The notes beneath the pieces were generated by a model. It worked only from the letters and a program-made list of their open reading frames with translations, did no database searches and was not told the origin of the DNA. A stretch of 64,000 nucleotides of DNA from JBBDRJ01 sp963766295 (GTDB taxonomy: Bacteria; Actinomycetota; JAICYB01): assembly GCA_963766295.1 (NCBI GenBank), contig CAVXYW010000002.1, forward strand, positions 124,001 to 188,000, written 5' to 3'. Shown here piece after piece: positions 16,771 through 25,137 of the stretch (within the stretch, counting starts at the first letter, position 1; the number at the start of each line of letters is the position of its first letter). A program made the position numbers and the translations under genes.

Positions 16771-17601
16771 TCAGCGGATGAGCCGCGACATCCTTCGGTC
16801 GGCGAGGACCTTCCCATCTGTTTGGCAGGTGGGACAGTACGTCACTTCGTGGGACTCGTAGGACACGCGGCGCAGATCGCCTTCGCAGACCGGGCACTGT
16901 TGTCCGTACTTGTTGTGTATCCGCCAGTGGTCGCCGAGCTTGGTCGGCAAGCCGCCGGTTCTCTTGCGTTCGTTCTTGAGTCCATCCTTCAGGACGGCTG
17001 CGATCGACTTGAGCAGTGCTTCGCGTTCCTTTTTGCCGAGTGATTTCAGAGATGCGTAGGGCGAGAGCTTTGCGTGATGGAGCGCGTCGTCGGTATAGCC
17101 GCGGCCCAGTCCCGCCACAGTCCTCTGATCGCGCAGCATCGTGTGAACACGCCGGTTGTCGTCCCCGGAACGGATGAGCTCAGCGAACTCCGGCGAATCG
17201 GGCTCGGGGCCGAGCTTGACCAAGGGGCCGTCGTCCCCGGGAGCCAACACCCACCATCCGGCTTTACGGTCGGTGCCGTATTCCTTTATCAGGACGGCCG
17301 GGCCGACAAAGACGAACCGCACTACCGCGCCTTTCGGTCTGGTCGACTTGGCCGGGTCCTCGATGTCGACGCGGCCTCCTTGGGAGAGATGGAACATCAA
17401 GCGCGGGCCGCCGAAGTCGAGCCAGACGTACTTTCCGCGTCGGCCCACCTCGGACACCTTTTTCCCGAAGAGCTCCTGCGGGCCGGGGGCAACGGTCTTG
17501 AGCGCCGAGAACTGTAGCGGCTCGACCCGTCGCAGGATCATTCCCTGAACGTGCTCGCCGAGCCTTTCGGCGAGCGCTTGCATCTCCGGAAGTTCCGGCA
17601 T
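16771..17601 (-). CDS. Fpg/Nei family DNA glycosylase
   Basis: Predicted 276 aa bifunctional glycosylase/AP lyase for oxidised bases. The mature N-terminus PELPE gives the catalytic Pro2 and Glu3; K57 lies in RRGKYVWLDF. The helix-two-turn-helix region contains GLGRGYTDDALH, and a C-terminal zinc finger with CPVC and CPTC pairs encloses the DNA-contacting Arg region. The sequence after PELPE (MQALAERL) departs from the usual VE and fits an actinobacterial subgroup of the family, so lesion preference (8-oxoguanine or oxidised pyrimidine) is uncertain. It heads the run Fpg-AlkA-ABC1-VOC. Confidence 0.9.
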   Translation of the reverse strand: MPELPEMQALAERLGEHVQGMILRRVEPLQFSALKTVAPGPQELFGKKVSEVGRRGKYVWLDFGGPRLMFHLSQGGRVDIEDPAKSTRPKGAVVRFVFVGPAVLIKEYGTDRKAGWWVLAPGDDGPLVKLGPEPDSPEFAELIRSGDDNRRVHTMLRDQRTVAGLGRGYTDDALHHAKLSPYASLKSLGKKEREALLKSIAAVLKDGLKNERKRTGGLPTKLGDHWRIHNKYGQQCPVCEGDLRRVSYESHEVTYCPTCQTDGKVLADRRMSRLIR

Positions 17602-17632
17602 CTATCGAGCGTAACTACTGGGCGAAGTGTTG

Positions 17633-18478
17633 TTAGTCGCGCGCTTTGGCCAGCTCCGGGCGCCCCGACCACGTCCATGCGACGTTTTTGGCGCTGATAC
17701 CGATCAGTACGCCATGTGTGGACGAAGGATGAAGGAAGAGGCTGGCGTTTTCGTGCTCGGGGTTTCCGGCAAAACGAGCTCCGGCGGCCTTCAGGCGCTC
17801 GCCGAGCGCCGGCATGTCGGGGCACTCCGTGAAGAACATGTAGGGACCTTCGCCCCGGCGCAGGAAAAACTTGCCCATCGCCTTTTGCTCGTCGTGCGGA
17901 TAAACGACCTCGATTCGGTCGAGAAGCCGCGGTGGATCGAAGAGCGTCAGCATCCCTTCGTATCCGTACTGGTCGCTGGAGATCGGGGAGAACTTTGCAC
18001 CGTCCAGACCAAAAGCGTCTGTCCAGAACGAATTTGCCGCCTTCCAATCCGCAACTAGGTGTGTCACCTCGTAGATGAAGGAGATGGCGCCAACCGCTGT
18101 TCGTTCGTCGTGGGGACCAACAAACGTGTTGAGTCCGAAGGTCTTGGACGGATCGAGGTAGAGAAATCCGTGCTCTTCCTTGGTGCTGATGCCCTTTGAG
18201 TCGAGGTGCTTCGACAGGACGTCGACGTCCTTGGACGTGAATACGGCGCCGAAGAGACCTTCGTTCCATTGATCGACGTACTCGGCAACCGGGCCGGGTC
18301 CGGATGGCTGGGCCAGTCGGATCAGATCTGTTCCGCACGCCACCGATGTGATGTCGGCGTTGAGAAGATCGCTGTGTCGCTCGCGCACTATGTCGGTTCC
18401 GAAAATGGCCTCATAGGTCTTGGCCGCAGCCGCCGCGTCACGAACAGCAAGGATGACTCCATCCATCGTTTCGATCAT
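17633..18478 (-). CDS. Two-module VOC-family protein
   Basis: Predicted 281 aa with two glyoxalase-like modules. The first spans about residues 4-125 (VILAVRDAAAAAKTYEAIFGTDI onward) and the second from about 130 (FIYEVTHLVADWKAANSFWTDAFGL), including RIEVVYPHDEQ and a GPYMFF strand. This arrangement is seen in glyoxalases and extradiol dioxygenases, but metal ligands are not clearly conserved. The start is ATG 18478, which overlaps the P450 stop as ATGA; the longer frame to 18535 is rejected for that reason. Coupling to a P450 suggests action on an oxidised product. Confidence 0.8.
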   Translation of the reverse strand: MIETMDGVILAVRDAAAAAKTYEAIFGTDIVRERHSDLLNADITSVACGTDLIRLAQPSGPGPVAEYVDQWNEGLFGAVFTSKDVDVLSKHLDSKGISTKEEHGFLYLDPSKTFGLNTFVGPHDERTAVGAISFIYEVTHLVADWKAANSFWTDAFGLDGAKFSPISSDQYGYEGMLTLFDPPRLLDRIEVVYPHDEQKAMGKFFLRRGEGPYMFFTECPDMPALGERLKAAGARFAGNPEHENASLFLHPSSTHGVLIGISAKNVAWTWSGRPELAKARD

Positions 18479-19722
18479 GCCGACCACCTCACAGGTAGAG
18501 ATTTCAATCCACGGAGGGTCAAGGTGCTCCTCCATTCGGGTTCATCGCAAGCCAGCTCGATACCGGGCAGCCTCCGTAACAACTCGGTGAAAGCCACATG
18601 TCCCTCGACGCGTGCGAGCGCCGCGCCGAGGCAGAAATGCATGCCCGCACCGAAAGAAACGACTTGGACGTCCTCCCTTTCGACCTTCAAAGAGTCGGGG
18701 TCCTCGAAGACGTCGGGGTCCCTGTTACCGGCTCCCAGGAGAAGGATCAGCTGCTCGCCCTTCTTGATGGCGTTGCCGGCTAGATCGATGTCCGTTAGTG
18801 CATTGCGCGCCGTCAACTGAACAGGGGAGTCGTACCGCAGCAATTCCTCGATCCCGTTGCGAACGAGGGACGGATCCGATGCAAGCAATCCCTTTTGCTC
18901 CGGATGCTTTAGGAGAGCGAGCAGCCCGTTGCCGATCAGGTTCTGCGTCGTTTCGTGACCTGCGATGAAGATGAGGACGCAAAGGCCGAGCAACTCATCG
19001 AAGGCGAGGCGGTCGCCTTCCTGCTCGGCTGCGATCAGACGGCTGAGCATGTCGTCCTTGGGACGCTCACGCCGTTCTTCGATCAGCTGTGAGAAGTAGA
19101 CCGCGAACTGTCCAAGGGTCGCGAGAGCCGTCTGCATGACTTCCGGTGGAGTGAAGGGATCGAGGATCGGCGCGATGTCGCCGGACCAGCCCTTGAACTT
19201 GTCGCGATCCTCAACTGGAACACCCATGAGCTCGCAGATGACCAGGGCCGGCAACGGATATGCGAAGTCGCTGATCACATCCATCTCTTTGCCGTCCAGC
19301 GCCCCATCGATGAGCTCGCCGACGATCTCCTCGATGTGCGGGCGCAACTTCTCGACAGTTCGAGGGGTAAATGCCTTGTTGACCAGATTTCGCATGCGCG
19401 TGTGATTGGGCGGATCAGTGAACAGCAGGATGCGGTCGGCGAAGTTCTGGATGGGGTCCATCGCGCGCTGCTCTGGAGTTATTAACTGGTCGAAGACTGT
19501 GGCGTTACGGGGATCTGATGAGAAGCGCTCGTCGCGAAGGACGGACAATATGTCGTTGTAGCGCGTGAGCGTCCAGATCCCGATCTCGGAGCGGTGGATC
19601 GGATGCTCGTCCCGGTAGCGCTTGTAGACGGGATAAGGGTTGGCCCGGTTGGCCGGCACCTCGAGCTCGCGCAGGGCGGGCGAGAGGAACTCTTCGAAGG
19701 CGATCGGTTCTGTCTGTGTCAT
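18475..19722 (-). CDS. Cytochrome P450
   Basis: Predicted 415 aa soluble P450. The I-helix motif AGHETT starts at 254, ExxR is E293-R296, and the haem loop FGAGMHFCLG places the axial cysteine at C364. It shares long blocks with the P450 at 5107 (DFAYPLP, RYDSPVQ, NLIGNGLLALL), so the two are paralogues, probably in the same or sister CYP families. It heads a minus-strand operon with the coupled VOC gene and faces an enoyl-CoA hydratase gene across a 102-base divergent gap. No redox partner is nearby. Confidence 0.95.
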   Translation of the reverse strand: MTQTEPIAFEEFLSPALRELEVPANRANPYPVYKRYRDEHPIHRSEIGIWTLTRYNDILSVLRDERFSSDPRNATVFDQLITPEQRAMDPIQNFADRILLFTDPPNHTRMRNLVNKAFTPRTVEKLRPHIEEIVGELIDGALDGKEMDVISDFAYPLPALVICELMGVPVEDRDKFKGWSGDIAPILDPFTPPEVMQTALATLGQFAVYFSQLIEERRERPKDDMLSRLIAAEQEGDRLAFDELLGLCVLIFIAGHETTQNLIGNGLLALLKHPEQKGLLASDPSLVRNGIEELLRYDSPVQLTARNALTDIDLAGNAIKKGEQLILLLGAGNRDPDVFEDPDSLKVEREDVQVVSFGAGMHFCLGAALARVEGHVAFTELLRRLPGIELACDEPEWRSTLTLRGLKSLPVRWSA

Positions 19723-19824
19723 AGCTTCCCCGCTTTGACTAGAGAATGAGCATGAACGACGCTTGGGGCCACTGCAACGAGACCATCGTTGAGGCGAAGT
19801 TCACCGAAGCGAGGAGGAGCCGCA

Positions 19825-20652
19825 ATGACTGATACGAAAACCGACACGGACGTCGTTCTCTACGAGGTCTCCGACGGGATAGCGACGCTCACGCTCAATC
19901 GTCCCGACCGCCTCAATGCCTGGACGGGCGGGTTGGCTCGCCGCTATTACTCCCTGCTCGAGCAGGCATCGGCCGACGACAACGTGAGAGTGATCGTCGT
20001 GACGGGAGCCGGGCGCGGATTCTGCGCCGGCGCCGACATGGACAGCCTTCAAGGCAACGCCGAAACCGACGAATCCGATGCCGGTCTAGATCGTCCGATC
20101 TGGTTCCCGACCACCATCTACAAGCCGATCATCTCCGCGATAAACGGAGCATGCGCGGGCATCGGTTTCTGTGCCGCGTTGATGACCGACCTTCGTTTCG
20201 CTGCAGCGGGAGCCAAATTCACGACGGCCTTCGTCCGGCGCGGACTGATCGCCGAGCACGGAAGCTCGTGGGCGTTGCCACGGCTCATCGGTCACGCGGC
20301 GGCGCTCGACCTGCTGTTCTCGGGACGCGTGTTCCTGGCCGAGGAGGCCAAGGAGCTCGGAGTCGTCAATCAGGTCTTCGCTCCCGAAGAGCTGCTCGAC
20401 AAGACGCGCGAGTACGCCAAGGACCTGATCGACCACTGCTCGCCACGCTCAATGGCCACGATCAAGGCGGAGATCTACCGGCACTGGAACATGGACCTGG
20501 CGCCGTCGGTGAAGGAGGCCAACAACCTGATGACTCGCTCGTTCGGCTTCCCGGACTTCAAGGAAGGCGTGCAGAGTTTCGTCCAGAAGCGGAATCCCGA
20601 TTTCGATCCGCTGCCCGGCGACTACGAAGTTCTGCCGAAGGACTGGAGCTAA
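19825..20652 (+). CDS. Enoyl-CoA hydratase/isomerase family
   Basis: Predicted 275 aa crotonase-fold enzyme. The oxyanion-hole segments are RGFCAGADM and NGACAGIGFCAAL, and the catalytic glutamate is in GLIAEHGSSWALPRLIG, which matches the E144 equivalent of rat hydratase. The C-terminal helices (FGFPDFKEGVQSFVQKR) are typical of hydratases in beta-oxidation or side-chain degradation. ATG 19825 follows GAGGAGGAG. The final TAA overlaps the cyclophilin start by one base (TAATG). The substrate is probably an enoyl-CoA of a fatty or cyclic acid; this is not resolvable here. Confidence 0.92.
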   Translation: MTDTKTDTDVVLYEVSDGIATLTLNRPDRLNAWTGGLARRYYSLLEQASADDNVRVIVVTGAGRGFCAGADMDSLQGNAETDESDAGLDRPIWFPTTIYKPIISAINGACAGIGFCAALMTDLRFAAAGAKFTTAFVRRGLIAEHGSSWALPRLIGHAAALDLLFSGRVFLAEEAKELGVVNQVFAPEELLDKTREYAKDLIDHCSPRSMATIKAEIYRHWNMDLAPSVKEANNLMTRSFGFPDFKEGVQSFVQKRNPDFDPLPGDYEVLPKDWS

Positions 20653-21164
20653 TGCCCACGTTTGCCACGCTCGTCACCACCTTGGGTGACATCAAGGTTC
20701 GGCTTCTCCCGGAGACGGCCCCCGACACTGTCGAGAACTTCGTTGGTCTAGCCACTGGTTCGAAGGAGTGGACGGACCCGGAGAGCGGCGAGAAGAAGAA
20801 CGAACCTCTGTACAACGGGACCGTGTTCCACCGCGTGATCCCGAACTTCATGATCCAAGGCGGCGATCCTCTCGGGACGGGCACCGGTGGTCCCGGTTAC
20901 AAGTTCCACGACGAGGTCGACTCGGGGCCGAAGTTCGATGGCCCCGGTTACCTGGCGATGGCGAACGCCGGGCCGAACACCAACGGGAGTCAGTTCTTCG
21001 TGACGGTTGCGCCGACGCCGCACCTAACGGGGCGCCACACGATCTTCGGAGTAGTTGAGAACGGCCAGGACGTAGCCGACGCGATCTCGAAGTTGGACAC
21101 CGATGGTCGTGATCGTCCGAATACCGACGTCGTTCTGCAAGAGGTTCGGATCGAAGAGGAGTAG
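20652..21164 (+). CDS. Peptidyl-prolyl cis-trans isomerase, cyclophilin type
   Basis: Predicted 170 aa, a single cyclophilin domain without signal peptide, so cytoplasmic. It contains the catalytic FHRVIPNFMIQGGDP segment, GYLAMANAGPNTNGSQFFVT and the HLTGRHTIFG loop, where the Trp of eukaryotic cyclophilins is replaced by His as in most bacteria. It accelerates prolyl isomerisation during folding. The start is fixed by the TAATG junction with the enoyl-CoA hydratase gene. Confidence 0.95.
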   Translation: MPTFATLVTTLGDIKVRLLPETAPDTVENFVGLATGSKEWTDPESGEKKNEPLYNGTVFHRVIPNFMIQGGDPLGTGTGGPGYKFHDEVDSGPKFDGPGYLAMANAGPNTNGSQFFVTVAPTPHLTGRHTIFGVVENGQDVADAISKLDTDGRDRPNTDVVLQEVRIEEE

Positions 21165-21175
21165 CTTCGGGTTAA

Positions 21176-21874
21176 GTGGCAGCTGAGACTCGTCGTTTCA
21201 TTCAGTCGCCTATCCGGGTGGCACCGCACCACCGCTTTTTTATTGCTGCAGCGGTGGTCATTGGATGCTCCGGTTGCGGGCAAGAAGGTGTAGCCGTCCC
21301 CCAGACTGCCCAGATTGTTTGCAATGAGGACGGATCGACGACACTGGTGACTCCGGTTGTGCGCACGCAGCGCGACGGAGTTCATTTTCGTGTGCGGAAT
21401 GATGCCGACGAGCACGCACTCATCTCAAGCCTTGGTGAAGCACTTCCAGGCAGCAGTAATGACTTCGTCTCAACGGTTGAGCCTGGAAAGGTGGACGTTA
21501 CGTGCTTTTTCCACTCCTTGCACCAAAACAGAGACGAACCGGCGCGCCACCCGCTGATCGTTCGCGATACCGATAGTTATTGGGTGGGCGCCGAGTGTCT
21601 ATGGAACTCCGACAAGCCCAGGCAGTCCAGCATCCACGACTTCGGCGGTGGTGCGGATGGCGTTCTGCGAGGAGACGCAGACAATCCAATCGAAGCTGTC
21701 CGAGAGGTGGAACAGCTGCTCCCTACGGACGTCGTCGAGGTGGTCGGCTATGCGGAATCTTCACGTCCAATGGTTCGATTGATTCGAGACGAGAAGATCG
21801 AAAAGGTCTTTAACGTGTTCACTCCGGATGGAGGCGGCTGGCTTGTCAGTGGCGATATCGAGTGTGAGGCTTAG
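21176..21874 (+). CDS. Putative secreted lipoprotein of unknown function
   Basis: Predicted up to 232 aa from GTG 21176. A second GTG at 21218 gives a cleaner lipoprotein signal: APHHR, a hydrophobic core FFIAAAVV, then the lipobox VIGC. Beyond the signal, strands such as GVHFRVRNDAD and VEPGKVDVTCFF suggest a small beta-sandwich, perhaps cupredoxin- or Ig-like, but no copper ligands are evident. The middle holds VGAECLW and an acidic C-terminal half. By eye the base composition is a little less GC-rich than its neighbours. Function is unknown. Confidence 0.7.
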   Translation: MAAETRRFIQSPIRVAPHHRFFIAAAVVIGCSGCGQEGVAVPQTAQIVCNEDGSTTLVTPVVRTQRDGVHFRVRNDADEHALISSLGEALPGSSNDFVSTVEPGKVDVTCFFHSLHQNRDEPARHPLIVRDTDSYWVGAECLWNSDKPRQSSIHDFGGGADGVLRGDADNPIEAVREVEQLLPTDVVEVVGYAESSRPMVRLIRDEKIEKVFNVFTPDGGGWLVSGDIECEA

Positions 21875-21901
21875 CGACACGGCTGAGTGCTAGAAGAATC
21901 G

Positions 21902-23287
21902 TTAGACCGGCGCGCCGGGTGCAGTTAAGGCCCAGGGACGTTCGCGTTCGACGGTCAGAGCCAGATCAAACAGGACGGGGTCCCAGTGGTGGCGCGCCAT
22001 GATCTGCATGCCGACAGGTAGTCCTTCGAAAGTGCCGACAGGGATCGAAACGGCTGGGTTCCCAACGATGTTGGCCGGGATCGTCAGTGCTCCGTTGTTC
22101 TCCGGACCCACCTTCTGCTCGCCGACACGCAGGTTCAGCGTTACCTCGGCCGGATAGGCGACATCCGGGTTGGTCGCGCTGATGACGAGGTCGACGTCGT
22201 CGAACAGCGCCGCCATCGTCTCGTTGGCTTCCGTGCGCTGCGCTTCGTTGTTCGCGGCGACGTTCAGGTTGAAGGCCTGCTCGGCGATCGTCATGCCGAA
22301 AGCCATCTCTTCGGTTAGATCGTCCTTGCACTCCGGCCATTTGCCCTGGAGAGCCTTGTGCAGCTGGACGAGGTTCGACACGGCCCACTCGAAACCGAGC
22401 TCCGGCATCTTCACCGGGATATCGACCAGTACGAGACCGACGTCTTTGGCCAGCGCGTCTGCTGCTTCCATGACTAAGTCGGCGACTTCGGGACGAACCA
22501 CCGCGCTGCCGAGGTTGGGTGAGATGACTGCCTTGAGGCCCTTGAGTTCGCGGGTGCCGAGATCGCGTTCCCATCCTTCGATCTTCGGAAGGCTGTACGG
22601 GTCGCGCATGTCGTATCCGGCACACACGTCGTACCACCGCGCGACATCGCGAACCGAGCGCGCCTGGCAACCGAGCACGACCGTCATCGGCGCGATCTCA
22701 GTCTTTGGACCACGCGGGATGCGTCCGGCGGTTCCCTTCATTCCGAGAAGACCGTTGAACGCGGCCGGGATCCTTATCGATCCGCCGCCGTCGCCTCCGG
22801 ACGCGATCGGGACGAGTCCGCCGGCTACGGCGGCGGAGCTACCCCCTGAAGAGCCACCGGCTGTTTGACTCGGCTTCCATGCATTCCCGGTTACGCCGTT
22901 GAGCTTCGACACGCTCACGTTGAGCCCGCCGAATTCGCTCGCCGTGCACATCCCGACCGGATTGGCGCCGGCTGCGAACAGCCGCCTTGCCCACGTGCTC
23001 GTGTACGTCGCTTTGCGGTCCTTGAAGGCGAGCGATGCCTCGTCCGCCGGCCAACCTTCGATGTTGTCGAGCTCTTTGATGCCAACAGGCACGCCGCCGA
23101 AGGGGAGGCTGGTGTCCGCCTTGGCTGCTCGCTCACGCGCGGCTTCCTCATCGATGTAGGAGAAGGCATTCAGCCGAGAGTTCTCGATCGCCTTGAGCGA
23201 GGCCTCGAGCGCGTCGAGCGGTGTGAGTTCACCGGCGCGCATCGCGTCGACTAGGGAGCAGGCGTCCTGCAGCCAGGGCTCAGCCAT
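21902..23287 (-). CDS. Amidase signature family enzyme
   Basis: Predicted 461 aa amide hydrolase with the Ser-cisSer-Lys triad: K71 in VGIKELDN, cis-Ser S146 in AGGSSGGSS, and nucleophile S170 in GGDGGGSIRIPAAF. The 24-residue spacing between the serines equals that of fatty-acid amide hydrolase. The protein lacks a signal peptide. Substrates in the family range from acetamide and aryl amides to nylon oligomers and GatA glutamine. Absence of neighbouring gatB/gatC-like genes argues against the tRNA amidotransferase subunit, so a catabolic amidase is most likely. Confidence 0.93.
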   Translation of the reverse strand: MAEPWLQDACSLVDAMRAGELTPLDALEASLKAIENSRLNAFSYIDEEAARERAAKADTSLPFGGVPVGIKELDNIEGWPADEASLAFKDRKATYTSTWARRLFAAGANPVGMCTASEFGGLNVSVSKLNGVTGNAWKPSQTAGGSSGGSSAAVAGGLVPIASGGDGGGSIRIPAAFNGLLGMKGTAGRIPRGPKTEIAPMTVVLGCQARSVRDVARWYDVCAGYDMRDPYSLPKIEGWERDLGTRELKGLKAVISPNLGSAVVRPEVADLVMEAADALAKDVGLVLVDIPVKMPELGFEWAVSNLVQLHKALQGKWPECKDDLTEEMAFGMTIAEQAFNLNVAANNEAQRTEANETMAALFDDVDLVISATNPDVAYPAEVTLNLRVGEQKVGPENNGALTIPANIVGNPAVSIPVGTFEGLPVGMQIMARHHWDPVLFDLALTVERERPWALTAPGAPV

Positions 23288-23329
23288 CGCGCGATGCTAT
23301 CTAGCCGGCGGTCTAGAGTTCTATTCCTT

Positions 23330-23920
23330 ATGGAGTTCCAGGAAGTTATTCGCCGGCGGCGCATGGTTCGCAACTTCGACGACCGTCCGGTACCTCCCGA
23401 GGTCCTCGACCGCATCCTTGAGAACGCTCTGCATGCGCCGTCCGCCGGTTTCACGCAGGGGTGGGCATTCCTTGTATTCGAAGGACCCGAGGAAACAGCT
23501 CGATTCTGGGATGCGACCTTCGATAGACAGCGCCGCGTGAGCTTCCGGTGGCCCGGGTTGTTCAAAGCGCCGGTGATCATCGTTCCGCTCTCATCCGAGG
23601 ATGCTTATCTCGATCGCTACGCGGAGCCGGACAAAGGTTGGACGGATCGCGACGCGGCGCGATGGCCCGTCCCGTACTGGCATATCGATACCGGTTTTGC
23701 ATCTCTACTTATGTTGCTGAGCGCAGTGGACGCCGAGCTGGGCGCCCTGTTCTTCGGCATCTTCCGGCCGGACGAGTTCAAGAAGGCCTTCGGGATCCCG
23801 ACGTCTTACGCGCCGATCGGCGCGATAGCGATCGGATACCCGGCGCCCGACCAGGCTTCGCCATCTCTCAGGCGCGGGCGACGCTTGCTTGGAGAGGTTG
23901 TGCATCGCGGCCACTGGTAA
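23330..23920 (+). CDS. Nitroreductase family protein
   Basis: Predicted 196 aa FMN-dependent oxidoreductase. The N-terminal RRRRMVRNFDDRPVP carries the conserved arginine that contacts the FMN phosphate; HAPSAGFTQGW is the second FMN-binding element, and IGAIAIGYPAPDQ ends the core. Such enzymes reduce nitroaromatics, quinones or flavins with NAD(P)H, or catalyse related F420/FMN reactions. ATG 23330 is chosen; the 12-codon in-frame extension lacks conservation. It is divergent from the amidase by 42 bases. Confidence 0.88.
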   Translation: MEFQEVIRRRRMVRNFDDRPVPPEVLDRILENALHAPSAGFTQGWAFLVFEGPEETARFWDATFDRQRRVSFRWPGLFKAPVIIVPLSSEDAYLDRYAEPDKGWTDRDAARWPVPYWHIDTGFASLLMLLSAVDAELGALFFGIFRPDEFKKAFGIPTSYAPIGAIAIGYPAPDQASPSLRRGRRLLGEVVHRGHW

Positions 23921-24010
23921 ACGAGCCGCCGCAGCTCTGCAGGCGACCTCGTTTGCCACTCGCTTCGCTCGCGGTGAACACGACCCTCAGAAAGGGTAAA
24001 GACTCTAGGT

Positions 24011-25129
24011 ATGCGCATCGCTCAAGTGGCGCCCTTATACGAGAGCGTGCCGCCGCACTACTACGGCGGCACCGAGCGTGTCGTTTCATATCTCACCGAA
24101 GAACTCGTTCGTCAGGGCCATGACGTAACGCTTTTCGCTGCGGGTGACTCGGTTACGACCGCCCACCTGGTTCCCGCGGTACACCGAAGCCTGCGCCTGG
24201 ACAAGCATTGCATCGACGAGATATCGCACCACGTGCATCTCGTTGAGCGGATCGCTCAGATGGAAGGCGAATTCGACGTCATCCATTTCCATCTCGGCTA
24301 CCTGCACTTCCCGATCGCTCGCCGCATGAGGACCCCTCATATCTCTACACAGCACGGCCGCCTCGACTTACCGGATCTCGTTGGGCTTTACAGCACTTTC
24401 CGCGACGTTGCTAACGTCTCGATTTCAAACGACCAACGCAAGCCGATGCCGTGGATGAACTGGGTAGCGACCGTCTATCACGGGCTCGATCCGAACATGT
24501 ACCGATTCCACGAGTCGCCCGGGAAGTATTTCGCTTTCCTCGGACGTATAAGTCCTGAGAAGCGAGTTGATCGGGCAATAGCGATCGCGAAGCAGGTCGG
24601 AGTGCCGCTCAAGATCGCGGCGAAGGTGGACAAGGTCGACGTCGAGTACTTCGAAACACTTATCAGACCTTTACTGGACAGCGAACTGATCGAGTACGTC
24701 GGTGAGATCGGCGAAGGGGAGAAGACGGAGTTCCTCGGCAACGCAGGTGCGCTGATCTTTCCGATCGACTGGCCCGAACCTTTCGGTCTCGTGATGATCG
24801 AGTCGCTCGCTTGCGGTACTCCGGTCATCGCTTACCGCCAGGGCTCAGTACCGGAAGTTCTCACGCACGGCGTCGACGGATGGCTCGTTAACACCATCGA
24901 AGAGGCGACAGAAGCTGCGGCCTCTACGAGCATCCAGCGCCGCAATTGTCGCGAGACATTCGAGCGCCGATTCACTTCGGCGAAGATGGCGTCGAACTAC
25001 GTTGGGGTCTATGAGCGCGTAATATCCGGCGAGCATGCTCCGCATGCGCCTCCTCCATCCGCCGCCGAGGCAGAGGCTGCCGCAGTGTCTCTGCGGCGAG
25101 AGCCGGACCCCGGCATGCCGGACGTCTGA
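24011..25129 (+). CDS. Glycosyltransferase family 4
   Basis: Predicted 372 aa GT-B enzyme. The acceptor domain opens RIAQVAPLYESVPPHYYGGTERV; the donor domain has FLGRISPEKRVDRAI and the retaining-enzyme E-x7-E motif in EPFGLVMIESLACGTPVIA. The C-terminal about 35 residues are Ala/Pro-rich and probably disordered. It is followed after eight bases by a glycogen-debranching-like protein. This pairing, together with the GT4 fold, suggests a role in an alpha-glucan or glycoside pathway, but donor and acceptor are unknown. A short hairpin (ACCCT/AGGGT, 23983-23997) precedes the gene. Confidence 0.9.
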   Translation: MRIAQVAPLYESVPPHYYGGTERVVSYLTEELVRQGHDVTLFAAGDSVTTAHLVPAVHRSLRLDKHCIDEISHHVHLVERIAQMEGEFDVIHFHLGYLHFPIARRMRTPHISTQHGRLDLPDLVGLYSTFRDVANVSISNDQRKPMPWMNWVATVYHGLDPNMYRFHESPGKYFAFLGRISPEKRVDRAIAIAKQVGVPLKIAAKVDKVDVEYFETLIRPLLDSELIEYVGEIGEGEKTEFLGNAGALIFPIDWPEPFGLVMIESLACGTPVIAYRQGSVPEVLTHGVDGWLVNTIEEATEAAASTSIQRRNCRETFERRFTSAKMASNYVGVYERVISGEHAPHAPPPSAAEAEAAAVSLRREPDPGMPDV

Positions 25130-25137
25130 GAGAAGAC

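Noticed and set aside
23941..23975. CACTCGCTTCGCTCGCGG sequence as a repeated regulatory element
   Set aside because: Only a similar, not identical, stretch occurs near 1367-1389; likely chance similarity in GC-rich DNA.
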